From Acidimicrobiia bacterium (GTDB lineage: Bacteria > Actinomycetota > Acidimicrobiia > Acidimicrobiales > Bin134), in NCBI GenBank assembly GCA_022825005.1, contig JAJDYU010000017.1:1-63514 (forward strand): DNA of 63,514 nucleotides, in the 5' to 3' direction. The position numbers and the translations under genes are program-made. Within the stretch, counting starts at the first letter, position 1. Each line of letters starts with the position of its first letter. The notes beneath the pieces are model-generated. The model was given only the letters and a program-made list of their open reading frames with translations, did no database searches and was not told the DNA's origin. Shown here one piece after another: positions 9,176 to 18,119 of the stretch.

Positions 9176-10119
9176 ACCCGCTCCACCCGGGTCGATCCGA
9201 ACAGGCCGGTGGGCCGCACCAGCAGCACCACCAAGATCACCGCCACCGCGGTGGCCAGCGCCAGCTCGCTCAAGTCCAAGAACGTCACCAGCAGGTTGCG
9301 GGCCAGCCCCACCACCAAACCGCCGATCACCGCTCCCACCATGGAGTCGAGCCCGCCCAGCGCGGCGGCGGCCAGCGAGAAGATCAGCACCCGCAGCATG
9401 ATCGAGGGCTCCAACAGCAAATCGGGCACCACCAGCGCCCCGCCCAGGGTGCCGATGGCCGCGGCCAAAGCCCATCCGAACCCCAGCGTGGGCCCCACCC
9501 GGATGCCCACCAGCCGGGCCGACTCCAGATTCGACGACACCGCCCGGAAGGCCAAGCCCACCTTGGTGCGCGACAGCAGCAGATACAGCAGCCCCACCAC
9601 CGCGAACACGGTGCCCAGGTTGCCGATGGTGCGCCAGGTGAGCTGGGCGATGCCCCACTCGATAGGCGCCCCGCTGGGGAACATGCTGGGCAGGCTGCGG
9701 GTGCGGAACCCCCACACGATCCCCACCGCCGAGTCGATGATCAACAGCAGCCCCAGCGTCACGATCACCAGCGGCAGCACATGGTCGGGTGGGAACGGCC
9801 GGATGAACACCCGCTCCACAAACATCGCCACCGCCGAGCTGGCCACCATGGCGCACACCACCGCCAAAGCCACCGGCAGGCCCTGCTCCACGCTGAACAC
9901 GTAAACCAGATATACGCCCAATAAGGCCAAAGAGCCCTGGGCGAAGTTGATGAACCCGGTGGACTTGTAGATCATCACCAGGGCCAGCGCCACCGATGCG
10001 TAGGTGGCCCCGTCGCTCAGCCCCCGGAACACCTGGGCCAGCCACAGCTCCCCGTTACTCAGCTTGTCGAGGGAGATGTCGAACACCCCCAGAACCCACG
10101 TCAACGCACCCAGAACCAT
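9172..10119 (-). CDS. livH: LivH-type permease
   Basis: This is a 315-residue polytopic membrane protein with the LivH N-terminal pattern 'DGATYASVALALVMIYKST' followed by 'GFINFAQGSLALLGVY'. Eight or so hydrophobic segments are visible. The ATG at 10119 lies three bases after the livF stop, and the stop overlaps the livM start, consistent with one transcript in the order livG-livF-livH-livM-binding protein. Two separate permease genes here contrast with the fused LivHM of the first operon. Confidence 0.92.
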   Translation of the reverse strand: MVLGALTWVLGVFDISLDKLSNGELWLAQVFRGLSDGATYASVALALVMIYKSTGFINFAQGSLALLGVYLVYVFSVEQGLPVALAVVCAMVASSAVAMFVERVFIRPFPPDHVLPLVIVTLGLLLIIDSAVGIVWGFRTRSLPSMFPSGAPIEWGIAQLTWRTIGNLGTVFAVVGLLYLLLSRTKVGLAFRAVSSNLESARLVGIRVGPTLGFGWALAAAIGTLGGALVVPDLLLEPSIMLRVLIFSLAAAALGGLDSMVGAVIGGLVVGLARNLLVTFLDLSELALATAVAVILVVLLVRPTGLFGSTRVERV

Positions 10120-10122
10120 CGC

Positions 10123-10836
10123 TCAATACCCCAGGTACGCCCGGCGGACGTTGTCGTCGGCGGCCAGCTCATCGGCGGGGCCCGAAAGCGCCACCTCCCC
10201 GGCCTCCAGCACGTAGGCCACGTCGGCCACGCCCAGCGCCAGAGCGGCGTTCTGCTCCACCACCAGCATGGTGGTTCCTGCGGCGGCGTTTATCGCCGTG
10301 AGCTGCTCGAACAGGGAGCGGGTGATCATCGGCGCCAGCCCCAGCGAGGGCTCGTCCAGCAGGAGCAACGACGGCCGCAGCATCAGTGCCCGGGCGATGG
10401 CCAGCATCTGCTGCTCCCCCCCGCTCAGACTGCCCGCCGCCTGGTTGCGCCGCTCACCCAGTACCGGGAAGGTCTCGTACCACTGCTCCACATCGGCCCG
10501 CACCTTCGCGTCGGTGCGCACGAATGCCCCCGTCATCAGGTTCTCCTCCACCGAGAGGTCGGGGAACGTTCCCCGCCCCTGGGGCACATGGGCCACGCCC
10601 CGGCGCACGATGTCGGCGGTGCGCTGTCCGGCCAGCTCCTCGCCGGCCAGCTTGATCGACCCCTCGGTTGAAACCATGGCGCACAGCGCCCGCAGGGTGG
10701 TGGTCTTTCCCGCCCCGTTGGCCCCCAGGATCACCGCGATCTGCCCCTCGTCCACCGAGAAGTCGATGCCGTGCAGCACCTGGATGTCGCCGTAGGCCGC
10801 CTTCAGCCCCGCCACCTCCAGATACGCCGCGCTCAC
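10123..10836 (-). CDS. livF: LivF-type ABC transporter ATP-binding protein
   Basis: This is a 237-residue ATPase from the GTG at 10836, which overlaps the livG stop. Upstream extension of the frame shadows livG. Walker A is 'GANGAGKT', the signature is 'LSGGEQQMLAIARAL', Walker B is 'LLLLDEPSLGLAP' and the H-loop is in 'MLVVEQNAALAL'; all are canonical for LivF. The protein ends 'DDNVRRAYLGY', the usual LivF C-terminus. Confidence 0.93.
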   Translation of the reverse strand: MSAAYLEVAGLKAAYGDIQVLHGIDFSVDEGQIAVILGANGAGKTTTLRALCAMVSTEGSIKLAGEELAGQRTADIVRRGVAHVPQGRGTFPDLSVEENLMTGAFVRTDAKVRADVEQWYETFPVLGERRNQAAGSLSGGEQQMLAIARALMLRPSLLLLDEPSLGLAPMITRSLFEQLTAINAAAGTTMLVVEQNAALALGVADVAYVLEAGEVALSGPADELAADDNVRRAYLGY

Positions 10837-11594
10837 TGCTCGGCCCCCAGGTAGGCCTCCACCACCGCCGGGTCGTTCTGCACCTCGGCGGGGGAGCCCT
10901 CGGCGATCTTGGCCCCGAAGTCCAGCACCACCACTTTGTCGGACACCCCCATCACCATCCCCATGTGGTGCTCCACCAAAAGCAGCGTCAGCCGGTGCCT
11001 CTGGGCCAGCGCCACCAGCAGGTCGCCCAGCTCGCCCACCTCGGTCTGGGTCAGCCCGGTGGCCGGCTCGTCCAGCATCAACAGCCGCGGCCGGGCCACC
11101 AGCGCCCGGGCCAGCTCCACCCGCTTCAGGGTTCCGAACGGCAGCCCGGCAGCGGGGTGGAAGGCCACATCGGTCAAAGACAGCTCGTCCAGCGCGTCCC
11201 AGGCCGTGCGGGCCAGATCGGCCTCCTCCCGGACCGATCCCCACCGCAGCGCGGCCCGCAGCGCCCCGATTTTGGAGCGGTGGTGGGCGCCCACCAACAC
11301 GTTCTGGAGCACCGTCATCCCCGGCCACAGCGCCAGGTTCTGGAAGGTGCGCCCGATGCCCAATCCGCTGATGGCATGGGCCGGGCGGGCCAACAGATCG
11401 GCCCCGTCGAAGCCCACCGCCCCCTCTTGGGCGTCGTACACCCGGCTCACCACGTTGAACAGGGTGGTCTTGCCCGCCCCGTTGGGCCCGATCAGTCCGC
11501 AGATGCTGCCCTCGTCCACGGTGAACGACAGATCCCGCAGGGCGGTAACGCCGCCGAACCGAACCGTGACCCCCGCCACATCCAACAAGGCCAT
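10833..11594 (-). CDS. livG: LivG-type ABC transporter ATP-binding protein
   Basis: This is a 253-residue ATPase and the first gene of the second Liv operon. Walker A is 'GPNGAGKT', the signature region is 'LPFGTLKRVELARAL', Walker B is 'LLMLDEPATGLT' and the H-loop is in 'LLLVEHHMGMVM'. The LivG-specific insert 'GIGRTFQNLALWPGMTVLQN' is present. The protein ends 'VVEAYLGAEQ'. The ATG at 11594 follows a short intergenic region after a small membrane-protein gene. Confidence 0.93.
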   Translation of the reverse strand: MALLDVAGVTVRFGGVTALRDLSFTVDEGSICGLIGPNGAGKTTLFNVVSRVYDAQEGAVGFDGADLLARPAHAISGLGIGRTFQNLALWPGMTVLQNVLVGAHHRSKIGALRAALRWGSVREEADLARTAWDALDELSLTDVAFHPAAGLPFGTLKRVELARALVARPRLLMLDEPATGLTQTEVGELGDLLVALAQRHRLTLLLVEHHMGMVMGVSDKVVVLDFGAKIAEGSPAEVQNDPAVVEAYLGAEQ

Positions 11595-11639
11595 AACCCT
11601 CCCGACCCTATCTCGCCCCGCTGACAGGGCCGGGAAGCC

Positions 11640-11879
11640 TCACCCCCCGATCAAGCTGGCGATGGCCCACACAACGATCACCAGGCCCACCACGATCATC
11701 ACCACGCTGCGCCCCACTTTGGGCTTCGCCGCATCATCGGGGGCCCCTGGTGGGGGAGGGATGGCGTCTCGGCGCCTGCGGGGCCCCTCAGGGTTGATCA
11801 GCGCGGCAATGTTCCCCACCGCCAGCGCCCCTCCCAGAGCCAGCAGCAAAAACGTAATGATCTCCGGCCCACCCAGCAC
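11640..11879 (-). CDS. Small two-helix membrane protein, hypothetical
   Basis: This is a 79-residue protein from a GTG at 11879. The frame extends further upstream to 11966, but that part overlaps the methyltransferase gene and does not look coding. A first hydrophobic helix ('IITFLLLALGGALAVGNIAA') is followed by a basic Pro-rich loop ('RRRRDAIPPPPG') and a second helix ('VVMIVVGLVIVVWAIASLI') at the very end. It sits between the methyltransferase and livG. I recognise no family. Confidence 0.55.
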   Translation of the reverse strand: MLGGPEIITFLLLALGGALAVGNIAALINPEGPRRRRDAIPPPPGAPDDAAKPKVGRSVVMIVVGLVIVVWAIASLIGG

Positions 11880-11905
11880 CCGCCCATTCTCGCGCCTTAG
11901 TACGC

Positions 11906-12475
11906 CTATGTAGAGGTGTGCACCGACACGGCGTAGTCGCCGCCCGACCACGCCCCCCGCTCCCAAGTCGCATACCGCTCCGACAAGGACAATCCCGCCG
12001 CCGCACAGTCGGCGTCGTAGCGATCCAGCCCGTAGCCCCCGCCCCGAAGCTGAAACCCCGCCACCAGCACACCGCCGACCGACAGGTGGGCGGCGCAGCG
12101 GGCCACTACGGCGGCCTCGGTACCCGGCACGGTAAACAGCAGCACGTTTCCCGCCATCACCACCGCGTCGAACGCCTCCCCCAAGTCGAATTCAGTCAAG
12201 TCGAGCTGATGCCACGCCAGCTCCGGCGCCTTGCCCCGAGCCCCCGAGATCATCTCGTCGTCGATGTCCACTCCAGCCACAACAAAACCCCGCCGAGCCA
12301 GCTCAATGGCCACCCTCCCAGTCCCACACCCCGCATCCAGCACCCGCCCCGAACCGCCCAAGAGCGAGTCCACAAAATCAGCCTCCCCATGCGGATTGTG
12401 CCCCTCGGCGGCCAACTGCTCCCACCGAGCGTCATAATCCCGCCCCGAAACCCGCCCACCCCAAGTAGATCCCAC
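11906..12475 (-). CDS. Class I SAM-dependent methyltransferase
   Basis: This is a 189-residue protein with motif I 'VLDAGCGTGRVAIELARRG', an acidic residue after strand 2 ('AGVDIDDEM') and 'FDAVVMAGNVLLFT' as the motif IV region. The size and order fit the small Methyltransf_11/25-type enzymes. The substrate is not predictable. It diverges from lhr with only 38 bases between start codons, so the two probably share a promoter region. Confidence 0.85.
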   Translation of the reverse strand: MGSTWGGRVSGRDYDARWEQLAAEGHNPHGEADFVDSLLGGSGRVLDAGCGTGRVAIELARRGFVVAGVDIDDEMISGARGKAPELAWHQLDLTEFDLGEAFDAVVMAGNVLLFTVPGTEAAVVARCAAHLSVGGVLVAGFQLRGGGYGLDRYDADCAAAGLSLSERYATWERGAWSGGDYAVSVHTST

Positions 12476-12513
12476 CCGCCGATCCTGTCACAGCCTGCCG
12501 GTAGGGTGGCGGC

Positions 12514-15500
12514 GTGGCTTCCCCGGCTTCAGCCGAACTGAGCGTGAGCGCCGATGTTGGCTATGAGTTTCATCCGGCGGTGGGGGCTTGGTTTGAGCAG
12601 CGGTTTCCGGGGGGGCCCACGGAGGCGCAGGCCCAGGGGTGGCCGGCCATCGCCTCGGGGCAAGACACGCTGATCGCCGCGCCCACCGGGTCGGGCAAGA
12701 CCCTGGCCGGGTTTCTCATCGCCATCGACAACCTCTACAAGCGCCACGCCGAGGGCCAAGCCGTGGCCAAGGCCAGCCAGGTGGTGTACGTGTCGCCGCT
12801 CAAGGCGCTGGCCACCGACATCGCCGAGAACCTGGAGCGCCCCCTGGCCGAGATCGCCGAGATCGCCCGCCAGCAGGGATTCGAGCCCCCGCCGCTGACG
12901 GTGGCCGTGCGCACCGGCGACACCCCGGCCCACACCCGGGCCGCCATGATCAAAAAGCCGGCCAACTTCGTGGTGACCACCCCCGAGTCCCTCTATCTGC
13001 TGGTGACCGCGGCCAAAAGCCGCGAGGTGCTGCGCACCGTGGAGACCGTGATCGTCGACGAGATTCACGCCACCGCCCGAGACAAGCGGGGCAGCCACCT
13101 GGCCCTCACCCTCGAGCGCCTCGAGCACGTGGCCAACACCCGCCCCATCCGCATCGGCCTGTCGGCCACCCAGCACCCCATCGGCACCATCGCCGACCTC
13201 CTCACCGGCATCCCCGGCCGCCACTGCACCATCGTGAACACCGGCCACCAGCGCAACCTCGATATCGCCCTAGAGCTGATCGACGACGAGCTCGAAGCGG
13301 TGATCTCCCACGCCCAGATGGACATGATCCTCGACCGCATGGCCACCCTCATCGGCGAGCACCACACCACCATCGTGTTCGTCAACACCCGCCGGATGTC
13401 CGAGCGCATCGCCCACCAGCTGGCCGAGCGCCTGGGCGACGACGCGGTGGCCGCCCACCACGGATCGCTCTCCACCGAGCGCCGCATCCGCACCGAGCAC
13501 CGCCTCCGAGCCGGCGACCTAAAGGCCCTGGTGGCCACCGCCTCGCTGGAGCTGGGCATCGATATCGGCCCTGTGGAGCTGGTGTGCCAGGTGGGCTCGC
13601 CCCGCAGCATCGCCACCTTCCTCCAGCGAGTGGGCCGCTCCAACCACAGCCGCCACGGCACCCCCAAGGGTCGCCTGTGGCCCCTCACCAGAGACGAGCT
13701 CATCGAGTCGCTCGCCCTGCTCCACGCCGTGCAACAAGGCCAGCTCGACGCCGTCTGCCCCCCCGAGGCCCCCCTCGACATCCTCATCCAGCAGCTCATC
13801 GCCGAGGCCGCCGCCAGCGACAACCACACCACACAAGGCCTCTACGACATGTTCACCAAGGCCGCCCCCTACGCCAGCCTCACCCGAGCGCAATTCGACG
13901 AGGCCATCCAGCAGGCCGCCACCGGCGTGGTCACTGGCCGGGGCCCGAGGGGCGCCTACCTCCACCACGATGCCATCAACCAGGAGGTGCGGGGCCGCCG
14001 GGGCGCCCGCCTGGCCGCCCTCACCTCCGGGGGCGCCATCGGCGAGAACGGCGACTACCGGGTGGTGGCCGAGCCCGACGACACCTTCATAGGCACCGTC
14101 AACGAAGACTGGGCCGTGGAGTCGATGGCCGGCGACATCTTCCTTTTGGGCTCGCACTCCTGGCGCATCAAGCAGGTGGCCGCCGGCACCGTGCGGGTGG
14201 CAGACGCCGGCGACGCCCCGCCCACCGTCCCCTTCTGGCTGGGCGAGGCCCCCGCCCGCACCGCCGAGCTGTCCCAACAGGTGTCAAACCTGCGCGCCTA
14301 CACATGCAGCCTCCTCCCGCAAGCCCCGAACGCCGACCCCCTCGACGACGAAGCCCTGGCCCAGGCCACCGAGCAGTTCGCCCGCACCCACAACACCACC
14401 GAAGAGATCGCCGAGCAGGCCGTTACCTACGTGGCCGCCGCCCAGGCCGCCCTCGGCACCGTCCCCACCCACACCAACATCGTGTTCGAGCGCTTCTTCG
14501 ACGACACCGGCGGCCAGCAGCTCGTTGTCCACTCCCCATACGGCGGGCGCATCAACCGGGCCCTGGGCCTGGCCCTGCGTAAGCGCTTCTGCGTGCGCTT
14601 CGACTTCGAGCTCCAGGCGGCAGCCAACGACAACGCCGTCATCTTGTCTCTCGGCCCCCACCACAGCTTCCCCCTCAGCGACGTCCCCCAATTCCTGCAC
14701 CCAAACTCGGTGGAGGAGGTGCTCACCCAGGCCGTGCTCGATTCGCCCATGTTCGCCGCCCGCTGGCGCTGGAACCTCAACCGGGCCCTGGTGGTGCTGC
14801 GCAACCGGGGCGGAAAGCGCAACCCGCCCCCCATCCAGCGCATGGAGGCCGACGACATCATGGCCGCCGTGTTCCCCGGCGCGGCCGCCTGCCAGGAGAA
14901 CGTCGCCGGCCCCATCGAGATCCCCGACCACCTGCTGGTGCGCCAAACCCTCCACGACACCCTCCATGAGGCCCTCGACGTGGACGGCCTCAAACAGCTC
15001 CTCACAAACATCCGCTCCGGCGAAGTGCGCACCCACTTCTGCGACACCGCCGAGCCCTCCCCCCTCAGCCACGAGATAGTCAACGCCCGCCCCTACGCCT
15101 TCCTCGACGACGCCGAGATCGTCGACCGGAGAACCAACGCCGTAACCGTCCCCCGAGGCCTCCGCCCCCGCCAAGACCGCCAACCCCCCACCCTCGACCA
15201 GCACACCCTCGCCCAAATCACCCCAGACGCCATCAACCAAGTAATCGAAGAAATATCCCCCGACCCCCGCAACCCCGACGAACTCCACGATCTCCTCACC
15301 TCCCTGGTGATCACCCGGCCCAACCCCGAATGGCAAGAGCTATACGAGGCCCTAGAAGACAAAAGCAGAGTCCGCACCCTCACAACCCAAGAGAACACCC
15401 CCCTCTGGACCACCACCGAGCTAGCCGACCAAGCCCTCGATCCCAACATGGCCACCGAAAGAACCCGAGGCCACCTCGACATCTCCGGCCCCACCACCCC

Positions 15501-16800
15501 CGAAGTCCTGTCAGTACAAATGGGCTTGGACCTCCCCACCGTCCACCAAGCATTGGCAGCCCTAGAGTCCGAAGGCACCGCCATGCGCGCCGACCACCTC
15601 CCCCCCCACGCCGGTGGATCGCGGGACCTCTGGTGCTCAAGACGCCTCCTCCAGCGCATGTCCTACCTAAGCCGACGCCAGAAGCGAGCCTCGGTCCAAG
15701 CCGCCTCCCCCCAAGACTTCATGCGCTTCCTCCTCCACTGGCACCACCTGACTCCCGACTCCACAGTCCGCGGCCGCCCCGGCCTAACCAAAGTCCTAGA
15801 GCAGCTCCAAGGCCTCGACCTCCCCGCTGGCGCCTGGGAACAACAAATCATCCAAAAGCGCTTACCCGACTACGAGCCCCTATGGCTCGACGAGCTCTGC
15901 TACCGCGGCGAACTCGCCTGGCTCCGCCTCACACCCCCCACCACCCCAGCCAAGGCCAACAACATGGCCCCAAGAAAAGCCACTCCAATCACCCTCGTCT
16001 TCCGAGAAGACCTCGATTGGCTCCTAGCCGCCGCCCGCACCACCACCCCCGAACCCCCCGAAGCCGGCCCCGTCCAAGAGATCGCCGAAGTCCTTCAAGC
16101 CCAGGGCGCCAGCTTCCTCCCCGACCTCTCCGAAGCCACCCACCGCCTGCCCGACGACGTCGAGCGGGCCCTGTGGAACGGCGTGGCCCTCGGCCTGTTC
16201 ACCGCCGACGGCTTCGCCGCGGTGCGAGCCCTACTCAACCGCTCCAACCGCCGCCCCACCCGCCACCGCCCCGGCCAGAACCTCCGCTCCCAAGCCCTGC
16301 GCACCCGGGCACTCCGCACACAGGGTTTGGGCGCCAATCGCGCCTTTAACAATGGCGCGTCTCGCGAAACCCACGCCGCCCCCGGTCGCTGGTCGCTCGT
16401 ACAACAGCCTGAGGAATACCCAGCCGAAGACCTCGCCGAAGCCGTCGCCCACCAGCTGCTGGCCTGCTGGGGCGTGGTGTTCCGCAGCCTCGCCCACCAC
16501 CCCGCCACCCCCACCGCCACCCCCTGGCGAGACATCCTCAAGGCCCTGCGCCGCTTCGAAGACCGAGGCATCGTGAGAGGCGGCCGCTTCGTGGCCGGCC
16601 AAAGCGGCGAGCAGTTCGCCCTCCCCACCGCCGCCGATCAACTCCAAAAGGTCCGCAACCACCCCCGCACCAACCAAGAGATAACCATCGCCGCCTGCGA
16701 CCCCTTGAACCTCACCGGCATCCTCTTCGAAGGCCCCAGAACCCCCGCCACCCCCCCCAACACCCACACCAACACCGACGGCCTCCCCACGTCGCAATAG
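12514..16800 (+). CDS. lhr: Lhr family ATP-dependent helicase
   Basis: This is a 1428-residue superfamily 2 helicase, the typical size of actinobacterial Lhr, from a GTG start. Walker A 'APTGSGKT' is at about residues 56-63, 'VIVDEIH' (DEIH motif II) at about 179-185, and motif VI is 'QRVGRSNHS' near residue 370. The C-terminal half is the large Lhr-specific region of winged-helix and accessory domains ('FERFFDDTGGQQLVVHSPYG'). Lhr unwinds DNA/RNA hybrids and acts in DNA repair. From about 15120 to 16100 the coding strand becomes strikingly poor in G, with CTA, AGA and CAA codons, unlike the first part of the gene. The last 20 codons are duplicated at 17645-17709. Confidence 0.95.
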   Translation: MASPASAELSVSADVGYEFHPAVGAWFEQRFPGGPTEAQAQGWPAIASGQDTLIAAPTGSGKTLAGFLIAIDNLYKRHAEGQAVAKASQVVYVSPLKALATDIAENLERPLAEIAEIARQQGFEPPPLTVAVRTGDTPAHTRAAMIKKPANFVVTTPESLYLLVTAAKSREVLRTVETVIVDEIHATARDKRGSHLALTLERLEHVANTRPIRIGLSATQHPIGTIADLLTGIPGRHCTIVNTGHQRNLDIALELIDDELEAVISHAQMDMILDRMATLIGEHHTTIVFVNTRRMSERIAHQLAERLGDDAVAAHHGSLSTERRIRTEHRLRAGDLKALVATASLELGIDIGPVELVCQVGSPRSIATFLQRVGRSNHSRHGTPKGRLWPLTRDELIESLALLHAVQQGQLDAVCPPEAPLDILIQQLIAEAAASDNHTTQGLYDMFTKAAPYASLTRAQFDEAIQQAATGVVTGRGPRGAYLHHDAINQEVRGRRGARLAALTSGGAIGENGDYRVVAEPDDTFIGTVNEDWAVESMAGDIFLLGSHSWRIKQVAAGTVRVADAGDAPPTVPFWLGEAPARTAELSQQVSNLRAYTCSLLPQAPNADPLDDEALAQATEQFARTHNTTEEIAEQAVTYVAAAQAALGTVPTHTNIVFERFFDDTGGQQLVVHSPYGGRINRALGLALRKRFCVRFDFELQAAANDNAVILSLGPHHSFPLSDVPQFLHPNSVEEVLTQAVLDSPMFAARWRWNLNRALVVLRNRGGKRNPPPIQRMEADDIMAAVFPGAAACQENVAGPIEIPDHLLVRQTLHDTLHEALDVDGLKQLLTNIRSGEVRTHFCDTAEPSPLSHEIVNARPYAFLDDAEIVDRRTNAVTVPRGLRPRQDRQPPTLDQHTLAQITPDAINQVIEEISPDPRNPDELHDLLTSLVITRPNPEWQELYEALEDKSRVRTLTTQENTPLWTTTELADQALDPNMATERTRGHLDISGPTTPEVLSVQMGLDLPTVHQALAALESEGTAMRADHLPPHAGGSRDLWCSRRLLQRMSYLSRRQKRASVQAASPQDFMRFLLHWHHLTPDSTVRGRPGLTKVLEQLQGLDLPAGAWEQQIIQKRLPDYEPLWLDELCYRGELAWLRLTPPTTPAKANNMAPRKATPITLVFREDLDWLLAAARTTTPEPPEAGPVQEIAEVLQAQGASFLPDLSEATHRLPDDVERALWNGVALGLFTADGFAAVRALLNRSNRRPTRHRPGQNLRSQALRTRALRTQGLGANRAFNNGASRETHAAPGRWSLVQQPEEYPAEDLAEAVAHQLLACWGVVFRSLAHHPATPTATPWRDILKALRRFEDRGIVRGGRFVAGQSGEQFALPTAADQLQKVRNHPRTNQEITIAACDPLNLTGILFEGPRTPATPPNTHTNTDGLPTSQ

Positions 16801-16911
16801 GAGCTCGTCGCAATAGGGGAGAGCCCCTAGATGCCCCCGGAGATAAACTCAGTGGCGTGTCACGGCGCGACGAAGTGCTCACAACCCACCGGGAAGCCAT
16901 CAGGGCCATCG
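16736..16911 (+). repeat. 176-bp direct repeat, copy 1 (lhr 3' end, leader and first codons of mntA)
   Basis: This stretch is repeated at 17645-17820 with a constant offset of 909 bases. It covers the last 20 codons of lhr, the 56-base leader with a TAGGGG-AGAG-CCCCTA hairpin (16814-16829) and the first 18 or so codons of the next gene. The leader and start region are identical in the two copies; differences cluster at the ends. Confidence 0.9.
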
Positions 16912-17147
16912 CGGCGCGCCACAACGCCGACCACATAGCCCTCATCGGCTCAGTAGCCCGCGGGGAAGACACCGACGACAGCGACTACGACTTTCTTGGC
17001 AATTTCCGCCCTGGTACATCGCTATACGATCTTGTGGCTCTGACGGCAGAATTGGAAGGGCTCTTGGGGCGTGAGGTCGGAGTCATCTCAATTGGTGGCT
17101 TGAGGCCAGATGACAGAAACATTCTCAAGGAGGCGATCCTCCTATGA
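16857..17147 (+). CDS. mntA: MntA-type minimal nucleotidyltransferase antitoxin
   Basis: This is a 96-residue protein from a GTG start. It carries the nucleotidyltransferase signature G-S-x10-D-x-D: Gly31-Ser32 in 'IGSVARGE' and Asp43/Asp45 in 'SDYDFL'. Established MntA antitoxins use this site to attach AMP to a tyrosine of the HepT toxin, which neutralises it. The next gene overlaps by four bases (ATGA at 17144-17147) and encodes a HepT-like HEPN protein with the expected target motif. The first 18 codons and leader are duplicated downstream in front of an HTH gene. Confidence 0.88.
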   Translation: MSRRDEVLTTHREAIRAIAARHNADHIALIGSVARGEDTDDSDYDFLGNFRPGTSLYDLVALTAELEGLLGREVGVISIGGLRPDDRNILKEAILL

Positions 17148-17644
17148 GTAGGTCAGATGAGCACCGCCTGGAAGACATCATGGAGGCAGCTCAGAAGCTG
17201 GCCGAGCTAGTTGAGTATGGACACAACGAATTCCAGGACAACTGGATACATCAGAAAGCTGCCGAGCGTCTGGTGGAAATCATAGGAGAGGCGGTGACCC
17301 AGTTATCCCCAGAGCTCGCGGCTCGGTTACCGACCCATCATGTGGATCCAGCGAAGGGAATGCGCATTGTCCTCACTCACTCGTACCACAGGGTCGATCA
17401 AGAGATAATTTGGCAGACCATCTCAGAGCACGTGCCAGACTTTGTTGACGCAATCGAGTCTGAACTTGGGATTTCCCTTCGGCAGCCATTGAACGTGAGA
17501 GTTCAAGAACAACGGATCATTGTTCAGCCAGTGGTGACGTCGGAGGAATCCCTATGCGGGGCTCCGACCAAGTCCGGTAGGCGTTGCAGCAATCCCGCCC
17601 CCATTCGCGGACAGAGGTGTGCGGCGGGCCATCAAAGGCTGTGA
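17144..17644 (+). CDS. hepT: HepT-type HEPN toxin with C-terminal zinc-ribbon-like tail
   Basis: This is a 166-residue protein. Residues 1-115 are the helical HEPN (DUF86) domain with the RX4HXY motif Arg74, His79, Tyr81 in 'RIVLTHSYHRV', the RNase site and AMP-acceptor tyrosine of HepT. Residues about 137-163 add a tail with C-x8-C-x10-C-x3-H spacing ('CGAPTKSGRRC', later 'CAAGH'), reminiscent of DUF5763-type zinc motifs and not part of standard HepT, which is about 110-140 residues long. The gene ends exactly where the second copy of the 176-bp repeat begins. Confidence 0.85.
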   Translation: MSRSDEHRLEDIMEAAQKLAELVEYGHNEFQDNWIHQKAAERLVEIIGEAVTQLSPELAARLPTHHVDPAKGMRIVLTHSYHRVDQEIIWQTISEHVPDFVDAIESELGISLRQPLNVRVQEQRIIVQPVVTSEESLCGAPTKSGRRCSNPAPIRGQRCAAGHQRL

Positions 17645-17820
17645 CCAGAACCCCCGCCACCCCCAACAACACCCTCACCTACACCGACGGCCTCCCCTCG
17701 TCGCAATAGGAGCTCGTCGCAATAGGGGAGAGCCCCTAGATGCCCCCGGAGATAAACTCAGTGGCGTGTCACGGCGCGACGAAGTCCTCAAGATTCACCG
17801 GGAAGCCATCCGGGCGATGG
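17645..17820 (+). repeat. 176-bp direct repeat, copy 2
   Basis: This is the second copy of 16736-16911. In the lhr frame it still encodes a relic C-terminus ending 'TDGLPSSQ' and stop at 17709. It then supplies the leader and first codons of the HTH gene that starts at 17766. Confidence 0.9.
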
Positions 17821-18119
17821 GAACGCTGAATCTGTCGAGCAGCGAGGTCGCAGTACTTATGGGCGTGAACCGGCCAACAATTGATGAATGGCTGCTCAAC
17901 GGCGTCCCCTCTGAACACGCTGCAAAGCTCAGGGTATTGATCGAGATCGCCGACATTCTCGATTACCGTCTTCGCGACGGCCTGGCCCCAGAGGTCGTGC
18001 GCCGCCCAGCCGATGCCTACGGCGGGCGCACCATGCTGGAGGTGATCTCCGACGACGAGCACGATTGGCTGTTGCAATCCACCAAAGACATCTTCAACTC
18101 AGACTTCGCTACTGCGTAA
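17766..18119 (+). CDS. HTH protein with N-terminus copied from mntA; antitoxin-like
   Basis: This is a 117-residue protein. The GTG start and first 18 residues ('MSRRDEVLKIHREAIRAM') match those of MntA because of the 176-bp direct repeat. Residues about 22-43 form a helix-turn-helix ('SSSEVAVLMGVNRPTIDEWL'), and the rest is helical with an 'RLRDGLAPEVVRRPADAYGG' stretch. The layout resembles Xre/MbcA/ParS-type antitoxins that end in a toxin-binding segment, but no RES or other toxin gene follows, so it may be an orphan. Whether the frame begins further upstream cannot be excluded, but the repeat argues for 17766. Confidence 0.7.
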   Translation: MSRRDEVLKIHREAIRAMGTLNLSSSEVAVLMGVNRPTIDEWLLNGVPSEHAAKLRVLIEIADILDYRLRDGLAPEVVRRPADAYGGRTMLEVISDDEHDWLLQSTKDIFNSDFATA

